A model generated the notes under the pieces. That model had not been told where the DNA came from. It did not search any database and saw only the letters and a list, made by a program, of their open reading frames with translations. From the NCBI GenBank assembly GCA_964519385.1, contig CAZFLR010000009.1:8986-72985 (forward strand): a stretch of 64,000 nt of DNA, written 5' to 3'. Positions 41,606 to 52,022 of the stretch are shown piece after piece. Position 1 is the stretch's first letter. Every line of letters starts with the position of its first letter. The translations under genes were made by a program, and so were the position numbers. The stretch comes from SVFI01 sp964519385 (lineage in GTDB: Bacteria > Bacillota > Clostridia > Lachnospirales > Lachnospiraceae).

Positions 41606-44600
41606 TTAATCCAGATCAAGAAGGTCTGTCTTGGTAATCGTAAGCTCGCTGTAGCCTTCACCCGGAATATCCGTCACAATCGGTAATCCTGTCTGTGATG
41701 ACTCCGTAATGACACGCGTACTTGCTTTAACATAAATCGTGAACTGTGAGCTTTCATCCAGAATAGACATCGGAAGATAGAATCCGTAGGTCACTCCGCT
41801 TTCCATAAAGGAAAGTGCTTTCGTCGTCGCATCCGGAGTTATCGTTGTCGCAAATCTTCCCTCGCTCACCTGATAGGTTAAAATATAATCCGTAATGTCT
41901 ACAACCGGAACTTCCGTGTTGTTGATATTAATCTTGGATACCGGCAATGTATTATCGGCATAGTTCTGGCCGCTGCTGTTCTTACCATTTTCAAGCTTAT
42001 ATTCTTTCTTTGCAGCATCATAATTATTGCCCTCAGCCTTCAGGTAATACTCAACCGTCATATACTTCTGTCCACGCACAAAGTTCGTGTCGCTGAGACG
42101 ATAATATATCGGTGTTGCCAGACTTATATTGGTATCTGTTCTCAGTGTTGCCGTCTTTGATGCAGCATCGTAAACGTTAGGATTTACGAAATGGTACATG
42201 TAAGTACCGTCCGCCTTACGCAATACAGAGGAATCAATGACTCTTTCGCCTGTCACATTCTCATCATACGGAACAGACACACTTGTAATCGGTGCATCAT
42301 CCGCATCCGGTGCAGTCTCATAAAATCCTGCTGTCGGAGCTGTCTGCTCAGCATTAAACGCTGCAAATAAAGTATTTACGAAAAGCTGTGCTTCATCGTC
42401 CGTAAACTCTGCCAGGTTTCTGCCATCGCCGTAACCTGTGTAAGTAATATTTCCTTTATTGTATACATAGTAGCCGTCTGCCGGTACCGGACCTGCAGCG
42501 TCATCTGCGTATGCATCATAATCAGGTAATCCTCCCTGTATGGTTCCCGTCTTCTTTCCGAGTGCATACCATACAACGATATCCGTCTCACCGTCATTAT
42601 CTTCATCGATATCAAGATCCAATGTCAAATGCTGTGCATGTGTCTGCTGTACTGCAAAACTGTTCGGAAGCAGATACGGATAAGAAGTAATCTGTCCCTC
42701 ATTAATCTTCTCTGCCTGATAAGAACCACGTCCGATTGCAGCATCGCCGTTACCGTATGGTACCTTGTCAGAATTGAGCCACTTGTTTCCATTCTCCTGG
42801 AAGCCCTCCAGAGTATAATTTGAAATACCCTGCGTCTGCTTTGCTGTCATCTCACGCGCTTTTCCGTCCTCGAATGACGGCTGATATGCCACCGTCTTTC
42901 CTGTAGCTTCCATCAGTGAAAGAACATCACCGTTCGCGCTTCTTGTATACGCCACACCGGAATGCAGATAGGCTTTACCCGTCGTATCAATCTTCTTGGC
43001 AATCAGGTCTTTAAATGTAACTCCGTCCTCTGCCACGCGGATATTCAGAGTAACACCGTACTTATCTGCTCCCATCATATTTCTGAGATATGCACTCTGG
43101 TTATGTGTTGCATTATAGTGCATAAAGTCATGTGCCATAAGTACAGGCTTTTCACTCTCGATAAAGGCTTTCAGTGCTTTTACCGCATTGTCGTCATCAA
43201 TTGACTCATAATTATCTCCGTATCCGAAGACAAGCATATTCGCACCGACAACATCATCCGTCTCCGCCGTCGTATCTTCGCCTGCAATAATCAGCGTATC
43301 AAAATACTCAAGTGCGTATTCTTCCACAGACTTCTTGCCGTTTACCTTGTAAGCATTCCATGCATCATTAAAGTCTTTTACAAACTCACCGGAGGTCATC
43401 GTTCTGAATACAACCTTATAACCCGGAACAGCATTTAAATACTGTGCAAATTTTGAATTCGGGTCTTCTGCCTGCTTCTCCAGAAGAAGGGTTCCTCCCT
43501 CTTTTGAAATCTGAAGAATCTTAATTACCTTATCCTGACCCTTATTCTTTACAACCGTATTTCCCTGCTCGGAAACATGTACGTTCGGGTCGCTCACTGA
43601 CTGGATATTAAGCTTCCACTGCAGATATCCGCTGAAGCTGTCATCCAGCTCTCTTGTCATCTGATACTCAACATCCTTGTTAAGCAGATAATTATTGCCC
43701 GCATCACGAGGTGCTTCCTGTCCGCTGGCCTTAACAACTATCTGGATATCACGCACATTTTCCGCGATTTCCGAATATTTACCATCCTTATTTACATCAA
43801 TGTAAAGTGACGGAATATAAGTCGGATTCACCTCGGCTGTTGAAGCCAGAGACGAAATCACGAATTCATACACAAGCTTTCTCTTTCCGCCTGACTCCTC
43901 ACTAAGATAGGTAATGGAAGCCGGGTCAAGAACCGTTGTATCTGCCTGATAGCTGTACGAATACGCTTCCGGCTGCTTCGTCATTGTCAAAGCAAGCTTC
44001 TCAGTTGCAATATACTGCTCGATATCTGTCTTGGTGACTGAACCTGCATCAAGGTCACCCACACTTACCAGATTATTGTATACCTGATAGGTTTCATTGG
44101 TTTCCTGAGACGCATTCTCATACTGTCCTGTGGTATAGTTAAACAGATATCCCTGCGAGAATTTCAAAAACTCATACATATAAGATGAAGTATCTACTCT
44201 TCCGTGATCCACCGTATCACTATTGTTTAACGAAAGTGCGGATGGATTAATCTTAACGACACCTGCAGAATTGCGTGCCATCAAATCGCCTTCCACTATG
44301 ACCAGACCGTTTGCCTGCAGATATTTTTCCAGCTTCTGCAGCTTATCTTTTGTCAGGTCACGTCCGTTAAATCTTGATTCCAAAGTATCAATATCCAGAT
44401 GTCCGGCTAAATCCGCCTGCGTATCACGCTCCTTTGTCATCACTGTATCACCGATATTGTAATATACCATACCGTTCATGTTAGTATCTTCATATACCGG
44501 AAGCATCATTGTTGTGCTCTTGGTATCACTGTATACATCACCGTCTTTTGCCCTTGTTGTAAGGTCTGCAAGACTATACAGCTTTCCGGTCTCACTACCT

Positions 44601-46426
44601 ATGTAGATGATATCATAGCTTTCAACGAGATCATCATTCTTACCGTTAAACTCATCAATCGTCATAGAAGTAAATTGGATATACTCCGCCTTATCATCAT
44701 AGTAGTTATTGAGATAATTCATGACAAACTCGTCACGGTTCTTCTTTATCTTGCTGTTTTCATCAAGATAACCATACTCCTCACAGCCTCTCGTCTCATT
44801 AAAGAGGAAGGAGGTTACCGGCTGAATCTCCAGAACATTCAAGCTGGTCTTTACGATTGTCAGCGGATTACCGTCACTGATGAGAATATACTGAATCACT
44901 ACTGCCGGTGTTACGGATGGCAGCATCGTTCCTGTTGTCGAATTCTTATTCGTTGCAACAATATAGTTGAGCACGGCCGAAAAGCCGTTCTGTGTCACAT
45001 CTGTCTTGTATGCACTGTTAAAATCACCATTGGCAAAAATATCGCCCGCATCAATCATGGACTTCGGATCATCAAAATCGCTCATATGATGATTGTAAAC
45101 ATACACATTTCCGGTAACAAAATTTCCGTTTGCCCCCGTCATCATGGAAGCCTTTAAGTCCTTCAGTACCTTATCATCCATGAAGCTGACGTTCTGCATC
45201 ATATCCGGCTCATCCGCATCCGTGAATGCCACATCAGCGTACTCCGTGCGAATCTCACTCTGTGACTCTCTCCATAACAAAGCAGCCAGCTTGGAGACAT
45301 TGGTCTTTGCCGTTGCACTGTAGGATGCATAGTCCATCATGATTGCCTTGTGATTATTTACTTCCTGATTATAAATCTCTAACAGAACTTCTTCTGTAAT
45401 ATCATTTCCCTTCAGTTCAAAATCAATCGACTTTCCTGAAATATAAACCAAATCTGCGGATGCAATCTGTGACGTTGTCACATCAGATGCCTTCACGGTA
45501 TTATATGTAATCTGCTTATTTGCATACTTGGTTCTGCTTCCGAAGACATACTCTCTGAAGTAGTCGCTACTGTAGAAATATGCGTTGCTATCTTTCATAT
45601 AGTAAAGTGCCTGATCGGACAAGCCGTAATACTGCATCTTGCTTGTCACTGTCTCAGAGCGCGTAAACTTCAAATTACCGGAGCCTGACGGGTCAGCTAC
45701 CGTAACATACGCAAAGCCTGTGTTTGAAGTCGGCAATGAAAGCTTCGTCAAATCAATATCCGTTACCGGAGTCAGTACCGTCGTGTATGTAGGAGTATTA
45801 CCACTCACTCCATTACCGCTGAGCGTACCGTTTCCGCTCACCTGCACCTGCTCCACCTTGCAAATTCTTCCGTCATCATCAATGGTATAACCGTCTGCTA
45901 TATTGTAATCGCCGGCTGCCACCTCGTACACACCCTTTACATAGGAGTTCGGGTACGGAACAGCACTTTCTGCCGTCGCAAAATTCGAGAAAACCGCGAT
46001 GCCGGTTCCGTTTCTCATCGCATAAATTGGATAGGCCCCGACACCATCCGCTCCGGTGGCCTTAATCAAACCGTAGGTACGCAGATTATACAGCGCATCC
46101 GGATATCTTGCATCATCCCTGCTGGTAAAAATCGGAGAATGCACCGTTCCATAGGTTACATTGGTCGGAGATTCCATACGACTGCCACTTTGTAAAAAAT
46201 ATCCCATTTCTTTTGAGGCCTCAGCATTATCCGGCACAATTTCAAGGATACTGAACTTAAAACTGTTTCCCGTATGCGGATACTTCTCCGTAATCTTGTC
46301 AAACACACGGATATCCGCTTCCACCTCTCGCATGCTTTGCATGGAACCGACAAAGAACACAATGACTGCCATCGCAAATCCAACGCTGCCCATTATTATT
46401 TTTTTCAGCTTATTTTTCTTTTTCAT
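41606..46426 (-). CDS. giant membrane-anchored surface protein (DUF5057-like), last gene of the pilus operon
   Basis: 1606 residues. One N-terminal membrane helix (about 10-30, IIMGSVGFAMAVIVFFVGSM) places the rest outside. No LPXTG motif. Three similar sections each open with a hydrophobic strand plus acidic residue (FSILEIVPD about 58, LNVLEIQPV about 530, IKILQISKE about 965), followed by DLVYISGKS, DIIYIGSET or DTLIIAGED and a later strand such as KPVLMAHDF, suggesting three diverged Rossmann-like domains. The C-terminal about 300 residues look beta-rich. The DUF5057 assignment is from memory of such proteins next to Lachnospiraceae pilins. A role as pilus-associated adhesin or anchor is inferred from operon position only. 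Confidence 0.65.
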   Translation of the reverse strand: MKKKNKLKKIIMGSVGFAMAVIVFFVGSMQSMREVEADIRVFDKITEKYPHTGNSFKFSILEIVPDNAEASKEMGYFLQSGSRMESPTNVTYGTVHSPIFTSRDDARYPDALYNLRTYGLIKATGADGVGAYPIYAMRNGTGIAVFSNFATAESAVPYPNSYVKGVYEVAAGDYNIADGYTIDDDGRICKVEQVQVSGNGTLSGNGVSGNTPTYTTVLTPVTDIDLTKLSLPTSNTGFAYVTVADPSGSGNLKFTRSETVTSKMQYYGLSDQALYYMKDSNAYFYSSDYFREYVFGSRTKYANKQITYNTVKASDVTTSQIASADLVYISGKSIDFELKGNDITEEVLLEIYNQEVNNHKAIMMDYASYSATAKTNVSKLAALLWRESQSEIRTEYADVAFTDADEPDMMQNVSFMDDKVLKDLKASMMTGANGNFVTGNVYVYNHHMSDFDDPKSMIDAGDIFANGDFNSAYKTDVTQNGFSAVLNYIVATNKNSTTGTMLPSVTPAVVIQYILISDGNPLTIVKTSLNVLEIQPVTSFLFNETRGCEEYGYLDENSKIKKNRDEFVMNYLNNYYDDKAEYIQFTSMTIDEFNGKNDDLVESYDIIYIGSETGKLYSLADLTTRAKDGDVYSDTKSTTMMLPVYEDTNMNGMVYYNIGDTVMTKERDTQADLAGHLDIDTLESRFNGRDLTKDKLQKLEKYLQANGLVIVEGDLMARNSAGVVKINPSALSLNNSDTVDHGRVDTSSYMYEFLKFSQGYLFNYTTGQYENASQETNETYQVYNNLVSVGDLDAGSVTKTDIEQYIATEKLALTMTKQPEAYSYSYQADTTVLDPASITYLSEESGGKRKLVYEFVISSLASTAEVNPTYIPSLYIDVNKDGKYSEIAENVRDIQIVVKASGQEAPRDAGNNYLLNKDVEYQMTRELDDSFSGYLQWKLNIQSVSDPNVHVSEQGNTVVKNKGQDKVIKILQISKEGGTLLLEKQAEDPNSKFAQYLNAVPGYKVVFRTMTSGEFVKDFNDAWNAYKVNGKKSVEEYALEYFDTLIIAGEDTTAETDDVVGANMLVFGYGDNYESIDDDNAVKALKAFIESEKPVLMAHDFMHYNATHNQSAYLRNMMGADKYGVTLNIRVAEDGVTFKDLIAKKIDTTGKAYLHSGVAYTRSANGDVLSLMEATGKTVAYQPSFEDGKAREMTAKQTQGISNYTLEGFQENGNKWLNSDKVPYGNGDAAIGRGSYQAEKINEGQITSYPYLLPNSFAVQQTHAQHLTLDLDIDEDNDGETDIVVWYALGKKTGTIQGGLPDYDAYADDAAGPVPADGYYVYNKGNITYTGYGDGRNLAEFTDDEAQLFVNTLFAAFNAEQTAPTAGFYETAPDADDAPITSVSVPYDENVTGERVIDSSVLRKADGTYMYHFVNPNVYDAASKTATLRTDTNISLATPIYYRLSDTNFVRGQKYMTVEYYLKAEGNNYDAAKKEYKLENGKNSSGQNYADNTLPVSKININNTEVPVVDITDYILTYQVSEGRFATTITPDATTKALSFMESGVTYGFYLPMSILDESSQFTIYVKASTRVITESSQTGLPIVTDIPGEGYSELTITKTDLLDLD

Positions 46427-46466
46427 ATCTTCTCTCCAATACAGAACCGACTATATTTCATCGGAA

Positions 46467-48962
46467 TTAATCTGCCCACACATTGTATGTCGGACGATAC
46501 GTGTATGTTTTTCCGCCGTATTTACAATAATATTTATTTCCGGCTTTGTTGATTTTTGCCTTGACAGCATTGCCATCGGTATCTAAGCCTGATACTTCCA
46601 CGGTTGAACCGCTCTCAATCGCAGCCTTCTCGGAAGCAGACCAGCTAAGCGCACCGGATGCCTCCGGTCCTGCAATATAGACACCTTTTCCCTCAATATT
46701 GGCTATCAGCACCTTATAATTCGTGTAAGAATTTGCACTCGGACTCGTCTGACTGATGGAATAATAGTCATTTGCCGTAAGTCTCATTGTCACCGGTTCT
46801 GTCAGATACTTCTTCTGCGCGGAGGCTGTCTTGGCAGTCAGTTGAACCGTCGCTGTATCCACATATTTATTCGTATCACCGTAGGAGCTGGACATACCAA
46901 CCTCAAAGTATGCATGTGTTGAGCCTTTTCCCGGCTCCAGCAGGTTGTTATGCATATCATCAAGATAGGTTCCGAAATAGTAGGTTCCTTTTCTAGGTGA
47001 AATAATATTGTAATATGCTGTCTTTACCGAAACCGACTTCGATTTTCCTTTTTCAACTACAATTACGTCACTCGTCGGAGAAATCTTGGTTGTCGTAACC
47101 GGTAAAGGAACATACTTCAAATCTCCCGAAATGGCATTTTTACCATCTGCATTCTTTCCGTGAAATACTTCCTTATTTTCCTGCGCTTCCACAATATCTT
47201 CATATTTCCACGCCTCCTGACCATCCATACACAGATTTCCGTAATTGTCATAATATGCGATGGTTATATGTATCGTAACACCGCCGCCATAAAACTGATT
47301 TCTCTGATCTCCCGAATAAGCAAAGGAATCATAATCGATATACAGACGCCAGCGTCCTTCTGAATCTCTTACCACTTTAATCTTATCTGTTGAAAGACCT
47401 ACATTATCAGAACCGTCTACTTTCGTTACCACAAGAAATACAAGCTCGCCTACAGGTATCTGATCCTCCTGTCCCTCTCTATGCGTTCCCTTCAGCAACG
47501 CTCCCATATCCGTATAGTAACCACGGCTGTAGAAGCCATCGCCGTCTCCTGAAGAAGAAGGTGCGATACCGAATATATATTCACCCGAATATGTCGGGTC
47601 AAAAACCGAAGTTGCTACAACCTTAAACAACTGTCCGTTGGCAACCGCCGTTCCGAAGGACACCGTATTGGTCGTAGAAGTTGTTGTTATGTCTGTCTGA
47701 AGGGATGCCAGGGATTTATTCGTACACTCATCCCATCCGCCGGCTGCATTGCTGACGTAAAGCTTCCATGTCAGTCCTCCGCCGTATGCGATGTTGCTGG
47801 ATAAGATAGAAGCATTCAGTGTCATTGGATTATATTTTCCGTTGGAGCCGACATATGCATATCCCTGTGCCTGTGAAGACTCCTTACCGCCATATACGGT
47901 CTCATATTCATTCTTCCACTGTGTTGCACCGGAAAGAGCATTCAGCTTCACGGATTTAATACGTCTCAGGAACACATAAGCCTTTTTCGGTACTGCATCC
48001 ACTGTTCCTGCAGGTGATGCGATTGATTTTGAAATCTCAATCTGGAAATTATCCACTGAGGAATCCTTGAATTTATAAGGCTGCCCTTCTTTCCATTCCA
48101 ATTTAAATTTATCTGTCGGATCACTTTTCGGACCGACAAACAGCTTGTTGTCATACCCTGTCATCTTCCAGTTAACCTTATTGTCTGTAGTTGCGCCGAC
48201 TGTAATTACCTCGGAAGTAAACTCAATTCCGTTATTCACCACTGTTCTTCTGTTTGCAGGGTCTATGGCATCCACATAATACCCGGTAACCTTATTATCC
48301 ACAACGTCCATATAGACAATCTTAGGTGTAACCTTCAAAACGATGTTTGCAGATGGTGTACTTGAATCTGACACCGTCGGTTTTCCCGCATACATCTTAT
48401 TTCTCATCAGCACCTGATAATTACCGTTGTATTTCTTTTCTGCCTTATTATATTCCAAATCAAACCCAAGAATGTTTTCACTTTCAACACGTGATACATC
48501 CACTGAGAAATCATTTACGTTATTTCCAAGTAACGCATAAGTGATTGCTCCCCATGAACTCGTTGACGAATTATAAGTTCTCTCACCGAGAACAAGTTCC
48601 TTCGCCGACTTATTCAAAACCACCAAATACTGCTTCTCCACACCGTTATCAATAGAGTTTAACACAAGCAGCTTCTTAGCCGAAGAGTCATACTTTGCAT
48701 CAATCGCTTCGGAAAAAACATCCTTTGCACTATAGGAATCAATGGCAATTTCTGAGATAGCATTCGCTACGAGCTGTGCCTCTGACTGAAGCTGTGCTTC
48801 AATACTCAGCCTATTGTATGTCTTGGAAGATGTCGCCATCATATATACAACTACTGCGGCTAAAATTCCCAAAATACCAATTGCCGTTAACAGCTCTATG
48901 AGAGTGAAACCTCCGCTATTCCGTTTTTTGTTCTTTGAAAATGCTATCATTCTCTTACCCAT
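46467..48962 (-). CDS. very large prepilin-type minor pilin (PilW/GspJ-like N-terminus)
   Basis: 831 residues. Class III signal: a basic leader (NKKRNSG) then G|FTLIELLTAIGILGILAAVV with the conserved Glu5, and the usual amphipathic continuation. The remainder is a long extracellular region of Ser/Thr/Tyr-rich beta-type sequence, including a segment TTKISPTSDVIVVEKGKSKS that resembles an Ig-like (BIG) domain opening. Ordinary PilW/GspJ proteins are 200-350 residues, so about 500 residues are extra. The start at 48962 follows AGGAGAAG. It is the fourth minor pilin gene and probably contributes to the pilus tip. Family placement is by N-terminus and order. Confidence 0.8.
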   Translation of the reverse strand: MGKRMIAFSKNKKRNSGGFTLIELLTAIGILGILAAVVVYMMATSSKTYNRLSIEAQLQSEAQLVANAISEIAIDSYSAKDVFSEAIDAKYDSSAKKLLVLNSIDNGVEKQYLVVLNKSAKELVLGERTYNSSTSSWGAITYALLGNNVNDFSVDVSRVESENILGFDLEYNKAEKKYNGNYQVLMRNKMYAGKPTVSDSSTPSANIVLKVTPKIVYMDVVDNKVTGYYVDAIDPANRRTVVNNGIEFTSEVITVGATTDNKVNWKMTGYDNKLFVGPKSDPTDKFKLEWKEGQPYKFKDSSVDNFQIEISKSIASPAGTVDAVPKKAYVFLRRIKSVKLNALSGATQWKNEYETVYGGKESSQAQGYAYVGSNGKYNPMTLNASILSSNIAYGGGLTWKLYVSNAAGGWDECTNKSLASLQTDITTTSTTNTVSFGTAVANGQLFKVVATSVFDPTYSGEYIFGIAPSSSGDGDGFYSRGYYTDMGALLKGTHREGQEDQIPVGELVFLVVTKVDGSDNVGLSTDKIKVVRDSEGRWRLYIDYDSFAYSGDQRNQFYGGGVTIHITIAYYDNYGNLCMDGQEAWKYEDIVEAQENKEVFHGKNADGKNAISGDLKYVPLPVTTTKISPTSDVIVVEKGKSKSVSVKTAYYNIISPRKGTYYFGTYLDDMHNNLLEPGKGSTHAYFEVGMSSSYGDTNKYVDTATVQLTAKTASAQKKYLTEPVTMRLTANDYYSISQTSPSANSYTNYKVLIANIEGKGVYIAGPEASGALSWSASEKAAIESGSTVEVSGLDTDGNAVKAKINKAGNKYYCKYGGKTYTYRPTYNVWAD

Positions 48963-49000
48963 TTTTCTTCTCCTATCAACTACAGTCACTTAGCAGCCGG

Positions 49001-49522
49001 TTATTTCTGTTTTACCTTTCCCGTTGCCGGAACAATATCAATATTATAGCTCTTTGTTCCGTTTGAAACATTAATCTGTGTAATATTGCATGTCACATTC
49101 GGACTTGAGGCCTCACACAATGCCCCCGTGGAACGGTTAAAACAAAGACTTAGAGGATGTGTGGAATCCACCGTCACGTCCGTTCCGTTATTCACATATT
49201 TCACAGCCACACGGCCTTTGCTTACTTTTGTTGTCTCAGAATATGTGCTTCCTCCCGTTGCATTATATGTAACCTTTACATAAAACGCACTGTTTGAAGA
49301 GTCCTGATACAACTGCCATATTATGTCACCGTTCTGTTTTGCCTTACCAAGCGTTGTTACCTTGTTTGATGTCAGGCTGGAAGAAATTTTCTTTGAGCAT
49401 TCTCTCGCACGATATCCCGAAATCTGTCCGATACCATACATGCCGACTCCTGCCATAATCGCAACAATCGCAACAACAACTACTAATTCGATAAGTGACA
49501 TTCCTGCATTTTTATTTTTCAT
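49001..49522 (-). CDS. minor prepilin, GspH/FimT-like
   Basis: 173 residues with a short leader (MKNKNAG) and M|SLIELVVVVAIVAIMAGVGM. The residue after the cleavage Gly is Met, and Glu5 is present. The globular part is beta-rich with two Cys pairs (ECSKK, LSLCF, ALCEA, VTCNI), which could make disulfides. Size and position between PilX-like and PilW-like genes fit GspH/FimT. Exported and processed by the prepilin peptidase encoded upstream. Confidence 0.82.
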   Translation of the reverse strand: MKNKNAGMSLIELVVVVAIVAIMAGVGMYGIGQISGYRARECSKKISSSLTSNKVTTLGKAKQNGDIIWQLYQDSSNSAFYVKVTYNATGGSTYSETTKVSKGRVAVKYVNNGTDVTVDSTHPLSLCFNRSTGALCEASSPNVTCNITQINVSNGTKSYNIDIVPATGKVKQK

Positions 49523-49532
49523 CCTGCACCGC

Positions 49533-51989
49533 CTATTCTTTCTTCCAGTTCTGGTAAGAAATCAGATCGCTGAGTAGAATCTTATCAGCACTTGTTCCGC
49601 CACCGGTAGCCATGTATGAAGAGGCACCGTTTGCACCGAATACGTCATACGCATATAAAACATTTCCGCTGACATCGGTATTGCTGGTTCTTAACGCCTT
49701 CAGAGTCTCTGTCGGATTATAGCTGACCTTGTTACAGCCTGAACATATATAGATATTGCCGCCTGCAATTGCAAGTCCTTCAAAATTCCTCGTCAGATAA
49801 ATATCTCCCTCTGTCACTATCAGCTTCGTTTTATCTCCGCCAAGACAGCCACTCGGATAAACCACATCCACTTTGGAAATTGTTGCATATACCGAACCGG
49901 TTGCATCCTTGAACTCTTTACCTTTCATCTTGGAAAGAGCTGTTGAATCCACAAGGGTATCAAATATCTCGGATGTTCTCTGTGCTGTCGTCATCTTTGA
50001 AGAATCCGGATCCAGAGAATGCATCAGTGCCATATAGGTTGCACTGTATTCTTCCTGACTGTCTCCCATCTGAATGTACTTCTGGGAATCAAGTGCGTTA
50101 TTTTCAATAAATGTCAGTTCATTTGAAGAAGATAACGTAAACGCATTTCCCGCAAGAGTCAGATAGTTACTGCTCATACTATTGTTCCATTTCATGGTAT
50201 CAATGTATGATTTTACATATTCTTTAATGCCTTCCTTATCATAATCATAATATGCTTTGTAGAAGGCATTTGCCATAACACTGTCACCGCCGAAATCCAA
50301 ATACAGATATACAAGCACACTACCGTTTACTCTACGATAAACTGCCTTGTAATCATTTGTATAGTTGGTTCCGCCGAGTTTATTCCAAAGAGCTGCCAGT
50401 CTTACAGGCTCATACTTTTTCTTCATTACGGTATTGCCCTGCGCATCTTTAATCTCTTTTCCGTTTGAATCAAGCTCAGGCTCCGTTGTCTCTGTATCTG
50501 TCAGCTTCTTATATTCTTCGTAAGTCATCGGGTTCTTTGCGATTTCCTGCATTTCCGTTCCGGCAATATATCCGATACATTCTGACGGAACCATATAGAA
50601 TAACTGGTTAGCCTTCACTGAAATAGACTCACCCATAAGGATATCTGCATTGTTCTGGGAAATTGTGTCAGCCGTTGCCTTATAAGCTGTGGCCGCATCA
50701 TTCATAATTTCCTCATACTTGTCATAATCTCCGATTTTATCCGTACCTGCAGTAATCGTTGTTGTCGGATCTACATCCGTAATTCCTGCAGCCGTATAAG
50801 CAAGACGATCCTTGTCTGCATCATAACGCTTTGCACCGACATATGCATGACCTGACAGGAGAAGTTCATCCAGATTGCTGAAATCAAGCTTGGTATCCCC
50901 GCCGTTAATCAGAATAGAACTGCTTCCGTCCGCATAATCTCCCGCGTTACCGTATCCACGATATTTTCCCTTGAGCGTAACATCAGAAGCTCTTCCGGAA
51001 ATATCGAGGTCATCAGCGACATACATAATACCATCCATATTAATTTTTGATGAATTTACATTGATGTTTTCTACATATGTATCAAAAGAGTCATCTACAG
51101 TCAGACCGCTTGATGCCACAGATGCGTTTGAAACATTGATTGAATCCGCAATCAGATTATATCTCTTCGTTGCCGGATCCGTTGCTTCCTTAACAAACTC
51201 CATTGACTGCTGATTTGCAAGCATAACTCCGTCATATCCGCCAAATACATTTCCTGTAATTTCAACCTTACTTCCGGTACTTACTCCGGCCGGTGCACTT
51301 GTCGGTTTTACAATATCATTTACCAGAGAATCATTGGCAACCAGAGAGAAGTTCTCGATTGTCATCTTCATTGCCTGCTGTGCAAAATCAATATCAGGGA
51401 TTGCAAGTCTCACATCCGTATTGATGATGGATACATATCCCTTATTATCCGTATATACAATATAAAGATCTTCAAGTGTCACATAACCTGAGGCTGAAGC
51501 ATCCACAAATGTATAATTGCCATCCTCTGCAACCAGGTATGCTCCCTCTGCACCCAGCGTAGGCGCAATCATAACACCTTCATTGGTCCACATCTGTTTC
51601 AGGTGGTTCAAATCCCATTTATTCGCTGCACCGGATTGCAGGATTCTGTCCTTCAGCTCCGTTACATAAGCTGATTTAAAAGTTACTGTCATAGCATCGG
51701 TAGACAGGTCGGAAGAGCTCTGCATCGTCTTAACATAAGCAGCCGCCATACTGTCAGATATATCGTGCTGAAGACCTGCATTGATTACATCCAATGCATA
51801 TTCCGCTGAATAGAAGTTATCCTTCGCGATTTTGTCGCTCGTTTTCATCAAATAATTGCAATACGCCATATAGAGAATCATTGCAACAAGCATTCCGATG
51901 AAAGCAATCGCCACGATAACCAGCACAATTGCAGCACCCTTATTATCCTTTTTTCTTTTCTGAATCTCATCCCTAAATTTTGAAAACAT
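49533..51989 (-). CDS. very large minor pilin, PilX/GspK-like
   Basis: 818 residues. N-terminus KRKKDNKGAAIVLVIVAIAF then IGMLVAMILYMAYCNYLM and FYSAEYALDVINAGL: a prepilin-like helix lacking Glu5, with the AE-A motif of PilX/GspK. Lack of Glu5 is typical of GspK, which caps the pseudopilus tip. The middle part (about 260-400) contains strings of short S/N/D-rich repeats (SSILINGGDTKLDFSNLDEL) suggestive of a beta-solenoid, as in polymer-like adhesins. The start at 51989 follows GGAAGAG. Far longer than the usual 150-330 residues. Confidence 0.75.
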   Translation of the reverse strand: MFSKFRDEIQKRKKDNKGAAIVLVIVAIAFIGMLVAMILYMAYCNYLMKTSDKIAKDNFYSAEYALDVINAGLQHDISDSMAAAYVKTMQSSSDLSTDAMTVTFKSAYVTELKDRILQSGAANKWDLNHLKQMWTNEGVMIAPTLGAEGAYLVAEDGNYTFVDASASGYVTLEDLYIVYTDNKGYVSIINTDVRLAIPDIDFAQQAMKMTIENFSLVANDSLVNDIVKPTSAPAGVSTGSKVEITGNVFGGYDGVMLANQQSMEFVKEATDPATKRYNLIADSINVSNASVASSGLTVDDSFDTYVENINVNSSKINMDGIMYVADDLDISGRASDVTLKGKYRGYGNAGDYADGSSSILINGGDTKLDFSNLDELLLSGHAYVGAKRYDADKDRLAYTAAGITDVDPTTTITAGTDKIGDYDKYEEIMNDAATAYKATADTISQNNADILMGESISVKANQLFYMVPSECIGYIAGTEMQEIAKNPMTYEEYKKLTDTETTEPELDSNGKEIKDAQGNTVMKKKYEPVRLAALWNKLGGTNYTNDYKAVYRRVNGSVLVYLYLDFGGDSVMANAFYKAYYDYDKEGIKEYVKSYIDTMKWNNSMSSNYLTLAGNAFTLSSSNELTFIENNALDSQKYIQMGDSQEEYSATYMALMHSLDPDSSKMTTAQRTSEIFDTLVDSTALSKMKGKEFKDATGSVYATISKVDVVYPSGCLGGDKTKLIVTEGDIYLTRNFEGLAIAGGNIYICSGCNKVSYNPTETLKALRTSNTDVSGNVLYAYDVFGANGASSYMATGGGTSADKILLSDLISYQNWKKE

Positions 51990-52022
51990 CGAATGCTCTT
52001 CCTTTCTGTTTCCCATGATCTG

